Source of the DNA: Yersinia hibernica
Lineage (GTDB): Bacteria > Pseudomonadota > Gammaproteobacteria > Enterobacterales > Enterobacteriaceae
Assembly (NCBI RefSeq): GCF_004124235.1
Contig: NZ_CP032487.1
Coordinates: 2,852,001-2,916,000, forward strand
Length of the DNA: 64,000 bases
Direction of reading: 5' to 3'
The translations under genes and the position numbers were made by a program. Of this stretch, positions 19,766 through 28,662 are shown one piece after another (position 1 is the first letter of the stretch; the number at the start of each line of letters is the position of its first letter). Under the pieces are notes generated by a model that did no database searches, was not told where the DNA came from, and was given only the letters and a program-made list of their open reading frames with translations.

Positions 19766-19809
19766 TATTGATACTTTATAACATCACATAATATTCTTGA
19801 ATTCAAGAA
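19766..19809. promoter_or_regulatory. Candidate operator region of the zinc importer operon
   Basis: Two elements lie upstream on the minus strand. One is TGATGTTATAAAGTATCA, which contains the Zur half-site ATGTTATA but a poor second half. The other is a perfect 16-bp palindrome, TTCTTGAATTCAAGAA, at 19794-19809. Control by Zur is plausible from the neighbours but is inference. Confidence 0.4.
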
Positions 19810-20378
19810 CACATCATGACCTGAACCTTTTCAAAGGTAACAAGCTATGACGGGATCCCGACACAATACAAACTGTAGGCAGAGAAAAGTGGCCGCAATG
19901 GATAAAACAAACCCTGCTAACATAATTAGTTACAGTAAATGAAACTATCTTTACGCCCGCTTTACTGGTGAGAATGAGACTAATCTTGCTACTCTCCCCC
20001 AGCACAATTCGGTGATGCTCGCAAAACAGTGAATGACACAATAAAAAATAAGTCATGTGGTGGTCACTCCTCTTGATCAAATCCGCATAGCATTCTAAAT
20101 TAATAGAGGTAAGCCGAATTAATCGTAAGTAATAGCCTTAAATATGAAAAATCCTATTTAATAATGGTTATTTTATTGCCATACAGTGTTATTGAAAGAT
20201 ACCGGTCTTAATAACTTCACGGCATGTTAACTCGCCGGTTTAGTTGATAAACCTCGTTAAATTTGATTTTTTTGATTCAAATCATACCAATAGTCACTGA
20301 GGAATAAATGTCATCGCATTTTTTGCAACAATGCTAGGGCGTTAATGAATTAATCTTGCCACCATAAGCGAACAATTA
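19810..20378. other. AT-rich gap before the unknown 117-aa gene
   Basis: About 570 bp of AT-rich sequence with no convincing coding frame; it presumably holds promoters. An 88-codon frame at 19814-20080 on the minus strand has no family features and no ribosome site. Confidence 0.4.
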
Positions 20379-20732
20379 ATGAACAATGAAATAGCTGGGG
20401 ACTTCTCCTCAGAGTGTTACCCGGTTTCATTACTCAAAAATGTTATCAAAAATAATATTCGTGAAATTGAAGAAAGTTTAGTTTCTGGGTTAACGTATTA
20501 TTCTGAAAATGCCCAGTACACTCTTGGTTCATTAGAAATTATTGATATTTTCGCTTTGAAAGATAACTGTTATTCAATGACTTACTGTTATCGTTGGTAT
20601 ATCTTCAACCCATGTTTGGATATCAACACTGAAGAGTCAGTAACAAGTACTGTAACATTTATTGTACATCCCCAAAAAATCATCTTTGATATAATTAACA
20701 ATGACAGACCTTCAACCGCTGACGAATTGTAA
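20379..20732 (+). CDS. Hypothetical 117-aa protein upstream of ymoBA
   Basis: I do not recognise this protein. It is 117 aa, acidic and AT-rich in codon use, with alternating hydrophobic stretches (SLEIIDIFALKDNCYSMTY and TSTVTFIVHPQKIIFDII) suggesting a small alpha/beta cytoplasmic protein. There is no signal peptide or membrane helix. The Shine-Dalgarno is weak. It precedes tomB/ymoB by 158 bp on the same strand. The base composition suggests acquired DNA, a common target of H-NS/YmoA silencing, but a function cannot be given. Confidence 0.6.
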   Translation: MNNEIAGDFSSECYPVSLLKNVIKNNIREIEESLVSGLTYYSENAQYTLGSLEIIDIFALKDNCYSMTYCYRWYIFNPCLDINTEESVTSTVTFIVHPQKIIFDIINNDRPSTADEL

Positions 20733-20890
20733 GATTAAGTAATAAAGTTGCGCGGTGAGCGGAGAAATGATTTATATTCATAGCAAGACAAGTTTATTTA
20801 CTTTACCGATAAACTTCTGCATTTATATGATTACCGATCTACTCACATTGTGTTATCAACACCGAATTAAGCGTTTACGGAGGGGATGAT

Positions 20891-21259
20891 ATGGATGAGT
20901 ACTCACCTAAGCGGCATGACATTGCCCAATTGAAGTTTCTATGTGAGAGTTTGTATGATGAAGGCATTGCTACCCTTGGTGATAGTCACCACGGCTGGGT
21001 AAATGACCCAACTTCTGCCGTAAACTTACAACTTAATGATTTGATCGAGCATATAGCTTCATTTGTGATGAGTTTTAAAATAAAATACCCTGATGACGGT
21101 GACCTTTCGGAGTTAGTGGAAGAATATTTAGACGATACATATACTCTGTTTAGTAGCTACGGAATCAATGATCCTGAATTGCGGCGCTGGCAAAAAACCA
21201 AAGAGCGTTTATTCAGACTTTTCTCAGGGGAATACATCTGTACCCTGATGAAAACTTAA
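20891..21259 (+). CDS. tomB: Hha toxicity modulator TomB (YmoB/YbaJ)
   Basis: This 122-aa acidic protein matches TomB/YbaJ: MDEYSPKRHDIAQLKFLCESLYDEG at the start and a C-terminal RRWQKTKERLFRLF. TomB pairs with Hha; in E. coli it counteracts Hha and is described as an oxygen-dependent antitoxin (Hha oxidation at a Cys). It sits 46 bp before ymoA in the usual order tomB-hha. AGGGG before the ATG is a good ribosome site. Confidence 0.95.
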   Translation: MDEYSPKRHDIAQLKFLCESLYDEGIATLGDSHHGWVNDPTSAVNLQLNDLIEHIASFVMSFKIKYPDDGDLSELVEEYLDDTYTLFSSYGINDPELRRWQKTKERLFRLFSGEYICTLMKT

Positions 21260-21305
21260 GGGATAGTTTTCCTATATTATTTATATATTGAGAAGAAAAA
21301 TTGCC

Positions 21306-21509
21306 ATGACAAAAACTGACTACCTGATGCGTTTAAGAAAATGTACGACTATTGATACGTTGGAGCGTGTAATTGAAAAAAATAAGTATGAACTTTCAGA
21401 TGATGAGTTGGAATTGTTTTACTCAGCAGCAGACCATCGCTTAGCTGAACTCACAATGAATAAACTTTATGATAAAATTCCACCTACTGTTTGGCAACAT
21501 GTGAAGTAG
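21306..21509 (+). CDS. ymoA: Virulence modulator YmoA (Hha family)
   Basis: YmoA is the 67-aa Hha-family nucleoid co-regulator that binds H-NS and represses Yersinia virulence genes in a temperature-dependent way, being degraded by Lon and ClpP at 37 degrees C. The sequence [20 protein letters not shown] through PPTVWQHVK is that of YmoA. The start at 21306 is used; the frame extends upstream to 21288 but the family begins at MTKTDYL. Both proteases that remove YmoA (lon, clpXP) are encoded in this same window. Confidence 0.97.
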   Translation: MTKTDYLMRLRKCTTIDTLERVIEKNKYELSDDELELFYSAADHRLAELTMNKLYDKIPPTVWQHVK

Positions 21510-22309
21510 TCTGCTTAACGCTGGTTAAGACACACAACGTTGAGCCGATCATTGCTATCGGCTTCAATGCAGCAGGCAGGTTATAAGTGTTTAATAGTAG
21601 ATAAACGTCTTGATAGAACTAAGTGAAGCACGGTATTGAAGGTTATCTTTAATTCCGCGTTATTGCATACCTGTGCCTAGATGAAATTCTGTCAGTTATC
21701 AGGGCATTTATGGGATACTGTGCTTTTGCGCTATTTTATTTATTAGTCTCACCTGAATGCTAATAATTTAGAGATATTATTAATTATTTGCTAAAGCAAA
21801 ATGCAAATAAAAACCCCACCAAGAAATAAATAAGAAAAATCTCATATCAGCATTCAGTAAAATGCTGATACTTCGTGCGCTTGCACAAAAGTGGTATTCA
21901 TCTCCCGGTGAGCATCTAATCAGTAAAGATGGTAGATACCTGCCAGCTAGCAAATCAGCATAAAAAACCTTTGCTTTCAATCAACTACCCTTAGTGACAT
22001 ACCTGATTAATATTACTATTTTTACAATGCAGCAAGAAAAAGCACAAAGAAACCATCGAGTTAGCAGGGTATGAGAAACTGGTGGATTATAGAGTTATCG
22101 GCACGTGTTAATAGAAATAGCCGCCGTATTAATGGCCGCATATTAGAGATAAATGTTAAAAATAAATGTTATCCGTCGTGTCTTTATCATTTTCTGATTG
22201 AAAATTGCTCTTCTGCTCCCCCGCCACTCACCAATAAATCAGCAAAAAGCGGTTTACTGAATTTGCCCCTATCAGGAGCGTATGAATTCTGTTTCGCTTG
22301 CAGCTATCA

Positions 22310-22338
22310 AAAAAAACCAGAGGAATTACCCTCTGGCC
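22310..22338 (-). terminator. Terminator of the invasin-like gene
   Basis: On the minus strand, CCAGAGG...CCTCTGG forms a 7-bp stem with a 6-nt loop followed by a run of eight T. It lies about 85 bp after the stop codon. Confidence 0.8.
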
Positions 22339-22379
22339 TTTCGTTTTGGTCAATCCGATAATCGCTTAATACTTTAACG

Positions 22380-22410
22380 TTAACCTAACTCTAAATGGAC
22401 GTTAGGTTAA
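22380..22410. repeat. Perfect 10-bp inverted repeat after the invasin-like stop codon
   Basis: TTAACCTAAC at 22380-22389 and GTTAGGTTAA at 22401-22410 are exact complements with an 11-nt loop, starting 14 bp after the stop codon. AT-rich stem without T run; possibly a 3' mRNA-stabilising or attenuating hairpin. Confidence 0.5.
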
Positions 22411-22423
22411 TGGACTGATTATT

Positions 22424-25400
22424 TTATCTGATACACATATAAGCCGCACTTTGGTTACCAGCAGAATGCACTAACCCTGAGTCTGCATGGAAATCCTCAC
22501 CAGGAGTTGACGTCCACATAAAACTTGTTGCTGGGAAGTCGCTGTAATTATGCAGATTTCCCCATTCCCCAACGAAAGTACCAATGCTGCGTGCTAAGCT
22601 CCCGGTGGATACTTCATTGCCTTCAGGTAATCTCATCCCTTGAGCAATGCAGGCGTTATTCGCGACCGACCAAGCCACAGTAGATGTATTAAACTGGCCG
22701 ACCCAAGAGTCTAACTTAAACTGATAAGTGAATACCTTGCTCTTGTCTTGTTTCCAGGCAGCAGTGATGGTTACGGTTCCCGTGGTGTCATTATCAAGAT
22801 TAACCAAACCTGAACTGCTGACACTGACGTTGGCATCGCTACTTGTCCACTCATAGTCGCTATTGCTGGCAGCATTGCCGTGCGGCGCTATCTGGAAGTT
22901 GGCATTTTTAAACCCTTTAGTTGGGAAACCACTGTTAATACTGAAGCCGCTATAAGCATTCACTGGTGTATTCAGTGATGCTTTCGAGAAGTCAGGATAG
23001 AACGTAACGTCTTTATCATGAGAGCTGCTGACACCCGCAGTGTTAGTCATTGCAGCGGTTACTGTACTGATGGTGCCGCCGACATTAGTCATGGTGAGGT
23101 CAGTCATGGCTTTACCATCAGCCCCGGTTTGCACTGAAGCTGTTTTTACCGTGACACCATTGGTGGCGCTGAAAGTCACCGTCATGTTAGGCACTGGATT
23201 GTCCTGCTTGTCCAGCACGATAGCTTGTACCCTGTTGGTGCCGCTGCCCGCGGTTTGATTATTGACTTCCACAGTAAAGCTATCAGCGGTAATCGTTGCG
23301 GTAGCTGCATCAGGGATAAAGCTCACATTCACCTGTTGTTCTGCACCATTAAGGCGCGCTGTTACCGCATAACTACCTGCCTTGGCGCTAGTGATTTTCG
23401 CTGTTGCCACACCCTGGTCGTCGGTGGCGGTGAACTCACTAATGGTTGCATCGCTAACCGTGCTGAAAGCGACACTGATATTAGGTACGGTATTACCGAA
23501 CTTATCGACAACTGTCAGTTTTACACTATTGGCGCTGCTGCCATCGGCAGGTTGGCCGTCAGTAACCAACTGCAATTTATGTTCAGCACTCCCGCTCAAT
23601 GTGGCACTGCCAGCATCGGCGATAAAGTTCATATCAACCTGTTGTGTTTCACCATTGAGTTCAGCTTTAACGGTATAACTAGCAGCCTTAGTGCTGGTGA
23701 TTGTTGCCGTTGCTACCCCTTGGCTATCACTGGTTGTTGTCGCCACAATGTTAGCATCGGCATCAACGGTGAAATTAACTGTAACCCCAGACAATTTATT
23801 GCCATAAGCATCAGCCACTACCGCTTTCACTTGGTTCGCCGCAACATTGTCAGCTAAGCTGCCATTAGTCACCACTTGCAGGCTATTGTCTTGTAAGGTC
23901 GCACTTGCCTCATCAGCCACCATGCTCACTTTCGTTTTGACATCATTTAGCTGCACACCATTAATCTGGGCGCTAATATTCACCAGTTGTGGTTTACTGC
24001 CGGCGGTAAGTGTGGCTTGATAAACACCAGGAGCCGACTCGCTGATTTGAGTTATCGAATGCTCGACACTTGGCAATGGCGCGGCACGTGCAACTCTGGC
24101 GCGTTTTACGTCAGGCAATTCTGCCAATTCAAGTGAGAATGTCAGTTCATCAGCAATACCCGTAATCGGCTGGTTATTATTGTCCTTGATATTAAGTGCA
24201 ATAACACTGCTCGCCACGGCATTTGCTGGCAGGGTTGCTGGTGAAGCTACCATATTAGAGGTATCGGCATTCACACCATAGTCATCTACGACGATATCGC
24301 TGTATGCAACCGGAGAAGCATTACCTTGGGTATCGTATGCGATGGCGCTGATACGATAAGTATTATTCCCCTGACCACCCGGTAGGTAGCTTGGCAATGT
24401 TACCTGCCAATTATTGGCGCTGCCGGTCATTTTCCCGCCAGCCAGCGTCAATGCACTGGTTTCCCACTCAATACGATCCAGACCTTGCTGTGCCGTAGCA
24501 TTTGCCACTAATGGCATGGTTTGTCGGGCAGAACCACTAACACGTGCGGGTAACTCCAGGGTCACCACATTCTGCTTACGATACTTCATAACAATCTGAT
24601 TATTACGATCGACCAGATTATAGCGGCTGCCAATCAGGCTACGTTTAATGGCAACAGTATTAGGATCAAGCTGGTGTGCCAGCGGGGTGCCGAATGCGTA
24701 GTTAAAGCCAAGATTTAAGCGGGTGTCATTCATTCCTGCGCGCCCCATCTTGTGGTCGACGCCAACAGTAAATAAAGGAATTGGGGTATAATTCACCCCC
24801 ATAGTAACCGCGAGTGGGTTTTTCTGACGATTATCAACACCAAACAAACCAACTTCATCACCAAAATATTGTTCATAAACCAACTTACCCCCCAATTGTG
24901 GCAATGCGGGTAAATAAGCTTCACTACGTATATCAAAGCCGTTCGCGACTTTTTCATCATATTTATCAAGGTCTGGTGAGTTTTTCCAACCACTCACGCC
25001 AAAGTAACCGTTGGCGGCCAGGTTAATAAAATCACGGCCATATTCCGCTCCGACGCCAATACGGGTATGGCTATAGCTAGCATCATGATCAACAAACAAG
25101 TTATAGCCCAGCATTTGCTCGGCAAAGAAATGACGCTGGCCCAGACCAAAGTTCAATGTCACGCGGTCATCAATGTAGCGACCGCCTAATTGAGTGAAAG
25201 TCAGCAAATTTGGGCTATCAGTCAGTGGCAGCAATACATCTAATTGACTGCCTTTAAGGCTCAGTTTTTCATCCAGATTAAGTTGTACTTTCGCACTACC
25301 AAACTGGTTAAGCCACTTTTGCACCGCTTCATTACCTGCACTGGTAGCTGTGCCGCGCGCAATGGAACTTGCTTGCTTGGCTGAGTCACCGTCAGCCAAT

Positions 25401-25615
25401 ACTGATGCCAGACGCGTTGCCGCATTAGCCGTAGTTTGTTCAGCCTGAGAACTCGAGGCGTCAACGGTTTCAGCCGCCATGACTGCTGGGGTAAAAGCAA
25501 TACTTAAAGGAAATACTGCCTGGATTACAATATTTGCCCAGACGACCGATTTCGCAAGGCGAGTTCTATTTAGCTGTTTGGTTTGATGTGGTGGTGATAC
25601 GCGATGGAGTCTCAT
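22424..25615 (-). CDS. Intimin/invasin-family inverse autotransporter adhesin
   Basis: This 1063-aa outer-membrane adhesin has an extended signal peptide (about residues 1-48, cleavage near AVMAA) and an N-terminal transmembrane beta-barrel of the invasin/intimin type (~95-330, e.g. LGQRHFFAEQMLGYNLFVDHD). A linker, IGSRYNLVDRNNQIVMKYRK, follows, then Ig-like repeats (~360-870, several Big_1 with SGVTVNFT/VPNISVAFS/VPNMTVTFS motifs), a Big_2-like domain (~885-960), and a C-terminal C-type-lectin-like domain with paired cysteines (ANNACIAQG...YMCIR). It is a Yersinia invasin relative, not Inv itself as far as I can tell. It probably binds host cells or other bacteria. It lies near ymoA, whose product represses inv in Y. 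enterocolitica. Confidence 0.92.
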   Translation of the reverse strand: MRLHRVSPPHQTKQLNRTRLAKSVVWANIVIQAVFPLSIAFTPAVMAAETVDASSSQAEQTTANAATRLASVLADGDSAKQASSIARGTATSAGNEAVQKWLNQFGSAKVQLNLDEKLSLKGSQLDVLLPLTDSPNLLTFTQLGGRYIDDRVTLNFGLGQRHFFAEQMLGYNLFVDHDASYSHTRIGVGAEYGRDFINLAANGYFGVSGWKNSPDLDKYDEKVANGFDIRSEAYLPALPQLGGKLVYEQYFGDEVGLFGVDNRQKNPLAVTMGVNYTPIPLFTVGVDHKMGRAGMNDTRLNLGFNYAFGTPLAHQLDPNTVAIKRSLIGSRYNLVDRNNQIVMKYRKQNVVTLELPARVSGSARQTMPLVANATAQQGLDRIEWETSALTLAGGKMTGSANNWQVTLPSYLPGGQGNNTYRISAIAYDTQGNASPVAYSDIVVDDYGVNADTSNMVASPATLPANAVASSVIALNIKDNNNQPITGIADELTFSLELAELPDVKRARVARAAPLPSVEHSITQISESAPGVYQATLTAGSKPQLVNISAQINGVQLNDVKTKVSMVADEASATLQDNSLQVVTNGSLADNVAANQVKAVVADAYGNKLSGVTVNFTVDADANIVATTTSDSQGVATATITSTKAASYTVKAELNGETQQVDMNFIADAGSATLSGSAEHKLQLVTDGQPADGSSANSVKLTVVDKFGNTVPNISVAFSTVSDATISEFTATDDQGVATAKITSAKAGSYAVTARLNGAEQQVNVSFIPDAATATITADSFTVEVNNQTAGSGTNRVQAIVLDKQDNPVPNMTVTFSATNGVTVKTASVQTGADGKAMTDLTMTNVGGTISTVTAAMTNTAGVSSSHDKDVTFYPDFSKASLNTPVNAYSGFSINSGFPTKGFKNANFQIAPHGNAASNSDYEWTSSDANVSVSSSGLVNLDNDTTGTVTITAAWKQDKSKVFTYQFKLDSWVGQFNTSTVAWSVANNACIAQGMRLPEGNEVSTGSLARSIGTFVGEWGNLHNYSDFPATSFMWTSTPGEDFHADSGLVHSAGNQSAAYMCIR

Positions 25616-27165
25616 ACTTATTTATTTACACTCTATAAGTCAATAATTAAAAATATTAAATATCAAATAACAACAAGCGCTTATTTGTATTATATTTCTG
25701 AATTACGCGGTATTACCCCACATATCAAACACGGGAAATCCGCCATAAAAATGGTGAAATTACTGAGGTGATTGAAACCGGTGAGTGAATATCTATTGAT
25801 AAGAGATAAAAACAGTCATATTAAGGCTCGTTGCGACTAACACCCAATACCAAAACCCAAGAGGTAATATGATTGATTTAATGACTTTTATTTATAAAAA
25901 ACACTTACTTTATTTCTATCACGACAAAATCATTACGACACCAGCTTGCCTGGAGTAGATTACAAGAGGTACATTTATAACACCATAGATACATCTAAGT
26001 TACAAAATTGATGGCGCTATTAAACATCATATTGCAGATTATATATATAGGATCATAAGAGCCTCTTTCGTAGGAAACATCCTACAATAGGCCGAATTTA
26101 AGATTTTGTCTTATTTCCGGCCTTGTTACAGAGAACATCTAGATGTGTGATTTCTGCTTACTTATTAGCCAATATAACTCATCATGAACGTATTCAAAAA
26201 TCGAGATTAAAGGTTAATGGCTGCTGGTCAAATCTTTAGTATATCATTGATAAAATAGGATATATTATAGATATTATTTATCTCAATGGCGTAACAAACA
26301 ACAAAACTGCCTACCGGTTTTTGGCGATATTTTAAGCAACGTAAAACATCGGTAGATATCCCGATTTATCAATACGGACAAAGCTTCAACATATGGATGG
26401 GCACTGACATTACTGAAAAAATAAGAAAAATGCCCATTAAATGTTAAGCATTAGCAGATTAAATACCGAAATAATGTAAGTGATTGGACCACAGAAATCC
26501 TAAGCGGATAACTAGCACCCTTTAATGGCGTGTAAATACAGCTGGAAATAGCCTTTGGACTAACTCGAAGATTTAACGCAAAAAAAATAAGGGGAAATAG
26601 AAAAAAAGGTAAGGGATAATGATGATTCAGGAAATTAAAAACTGAAATTGTGTTTTAAGTGGAATAACACAAGTAGGATAACCTGCAAAATCAATAATAA
26701 AGTTGGTTCATATGTACCACATTCTAAATGTAGATCCAGGATGGTGCAGCGGACCTGCAAGTCATTTTGAGTTCCGGTATTTAAAGTGTACCTACCAACT
26801 CAATCAGGAAACATCGGCACTTTTCCCATAGCGGTTATATGTAATTGTTGTATTGGAATACCCAAGTAGCTAAGAGGTTAATTATTCTGTAACACCATGT
26901 TCGTGAAAGTAGCCGCTGCATAATACCATTGTGATAAAAATGATGAAAAAGCTGGAGGCTATCCATTGGTGCGGTAGAAAGGTTGTGAGGAGAAATACGA
27001 ATTTTGCGGCATTTCTGCGGCGTCAGATAGACTCTGAGCTAGCACCAAATACCGTGACAGGAAAGCATGATTAGCGCCATAAATGATACACAAAAATTGT
27101 ATCACTGCCGTTTCAATGCAAGAAACAAGTGGATAACATGATAAATATCATGCAGTTAGCTGAAA
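25616..27165. other. Long AT-rich non-coding region upstream of the invasin-like gene
   Basis: About 1.55 kb with no frame of 60 codons from a start codon. The first ~400 bp must hold the adhesin promoter and are very AT-rich, a likely H-NS/YmoA target. A 50-codon open stretch lacking a usable start (26295-26447, plus strand, containing KLPTGFWRYFKQRK) might be a gene remnant. No RNA family is recognised apart from ffs at the right end. Confidence 0.5.
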
Positions 27166-27279
27166 TGGTGGAGGCCCTGCCAGCTACATCCCGGCACACA
27201 CCTCGCCTGCTGCGGCTGCTTCCTTCCGGACCTGACCGAGTTCACAAGTTAGTGTTGCGGGAGAACCAACAGGGCCTCC
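27166..27279 (-). ncRNA. ffs: 4.5S RNA (signal recognition particle RNA)
   Basis: Minus-strand sequence of 114 nt, GGAGGCCCTGTTGGTTCTCC... to ...GGCAGGGCCTCCACCA. It has the universally conserved apical part GGTCAGGTCCGGAAGGAAGC and complementary ends closing the long hairpin. It binds Ffh to form the SRP that targets inner-membrane proteins. Length and ends match E. coli ffs, and it lies next to atl (ybaZ), as in E. coli. Confidence 0.97.
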
Positions 27280-27497
27280 ATTGACGTTAACGGCTCCTTA
27301 TACTCTGGAGCGGTGGGCATTATCGGCCATGCACCATCAAATAGCAAGGCACCACCAGCTAACCGGTGGTTTATTGCCCAGCTATTTGATGATGAGTGCA
27401 GAATTTATTTTCTTCTGGCAAAAAAAGCCCTGATGATATTATTTGTTCCTATCGCCTCGTGCCAAGAACAGAAAATAAAGAGGATGCTCAGAACCCA

Positions 27498-27830
27498 ATG
27501 ACCGAGCCAAGCGACCCGCAAATTATCGACAGCTTTCGCCAGCGTGTATTTCAGGTGGTTGCAGCTATTCCCTACGGGCAAGTGACCACCTATGGCGATA
27601 TTGCCCGACTAATAGGCTCCCCCAGAGCTGCTCGTCAAGTTGGAGGCGTTCTTAAACGCTTACCAGAAGGGTCTACCTTACCCTGGTATCGCGTCATTAA
27701 TCGCCATGGCGAAATATCGCTAATTGGCGAGGATTATCTCAGGCAGAAAAATGCCTTATTAGCGGAGGGCATTGAAATTAGCCCGACCGGGCGCATTGAT
27801 TTACAGCAATATCGCTGGCGATACAGCTAG
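27498..27830 (+). CDS. atl: Alkyltransferase-like DNA repair protein (ATL)
   Basis: This 110-aa protein (YbaZ/Atl) binds O6-alkylguanine in DNA and hands it to nucleotide excision repair; it cannot dealkylate. The active-site PCHRV of true alkyltransferases is replaced by PWYRV, with Trp63 in place of Cys. The DNA-binding helix GSPRAARQVGGVL is intact. The start is set at ATG 27498, because the longer frame from 27396 gives unconserved N-terminal sequence and family members begin about here. Confidence 0.93.
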   Translation: MTEPSDPQIIDSFRQRVFQVVAAIPYGQVTTYGDIARLIGSPRAARQVGGVLKRLPEGSTLPWYRVINRHGEISLIGEDYLRQKNALLAEGIEISPTGRIDLQQYRWRYS

Positions 27831-27880
27831 TTTCAGCGCCACAGAGCCATACTCTGTAGCGCATAAAGCCGCTCAAAAAG

Positions 27881-28405
27881 TTACTGTATCGTCCCTGTGC
27901 CTGTCATTGTTGCTGCGGGCGCAGTTTCAATGGCCACAGAAGTGACAGGAACCAGTAGCAGGTTAACCTGAGTGCCAGCACCATTGTTAATCACCTCCTG
28001 AATGGTATCTGTGATGAACATTAGCTGGCCATTATGGGTAATAGCGGCGCTCACAATTATACGGGCATTTGGTTGAATTTCTGCTGGGTTAAACGGCAAT
28101 GCGAAGCTAAAGGGAGCCTGCTTGCCTTCAGTGCGAATCGCTTTCTGCGCAATAACCCGTGTCGGGGCATCAGCCAGTGAAGCATCCGACAGCGTAACCG
28201 TGACGACGGCATCCGGCGGCAATGCAATGCGCTCGCGGATATTCACTGCCCCCTGTACGGCTGGTTGCGCAATAGGTGCAGCCGCCTTTGTTGTTCCCGC
28301 GGGCACCGGGACATCAACACCTTGATGAGCACAGCCGGCCAAACTGATGACCAATGCTGCCCCACCCGCTATCTGCCAGAATTTTATTGATTGCCAAGGT
28401 TTCAT
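27881..28405 (-). CDS. ybaY: YbaY-family lipoprotein
   Basis: This 174-aa precursor has a lipoprotein signal ending LVISLAG-C (Cys25), followed by a beta-rich domain with two YbaY/YscW-type segments (VNIRERIALPPDAVVTVTLSDAS and IIVSAAITHNGQLMFITDT). Function is unknown; YscW relatives are secretin pilotins. ATG 28405 is chosen because GAAGGAG lies 8 nt upstream; an upstream GTG at 28414 would fall inside that site. It is divergent from tesB. Confidence 0.93.
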   Translation of the reverse strand: MKPWQSIKFWQIAGGAALVISLAGCAHQGVDVPVPAGTTKAAAPIAQPAVQGAVNIRERIALPPDAVVTVTLSDASLADAPTRVIAQKAIRTEGKQAPFSFALPFNPAEIQPNARIIVSAAITHNGQLMFITDTIQEVINNGAGTQVNLLLVPVTSVAIETAPAATMTGTGTIQ

Positions 28406-28662
28406 AGGTCGCACTCCTTCTTATTATTAAGATGCGAGTTATTCACAAAAAAGCTCGCGATTAATAAGTGGCTTCAACCACCTAGCCTGCTAATTATAGC
28501 ACAATATGCTACCACTTACTGATTCCCCCCTGATTGAGCCATTTATCAGACGATTCCTGATAAAATGACGTGCAATTGAGTGACCGTTTCACCGCAATAT
28601 ATTGACGACCCCCCGCTGGATTCAGCACACTGTGCATGAACTCAATCATCAGGGGCCACAGC

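Larger units (their letters stand above)
21510..22423. other. AT-rich gap between ymoA and the invasin-like gene
   Basis: About 900 bp without a convincing gene. It holds a perfect 10-bp inverted repeat, TATCAGCATT/AATGCTGATA, at 21845-21870. On the minus strand this is followed by a T-rich run, so it looks like a terminator for a minus-strand transcript. The terminator of the invasin-like gene lies at the right end. A 96-codon plus frame at 22071-22361 has no family likeness. Confidence 0.5.

Noticed and set aside
22071..22361. 96-codon frame between ymoA and the adhesin
   Set aside because: There is no ribosome site, the composition is odd, and its 3' end runs into the adhesin terminator.
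23225..23857. 210-codon open frame antisense to the invasin-like gene
   Set aside because: It mirrors the repetitive Ig-domain coding sequence and shows no family likeness.
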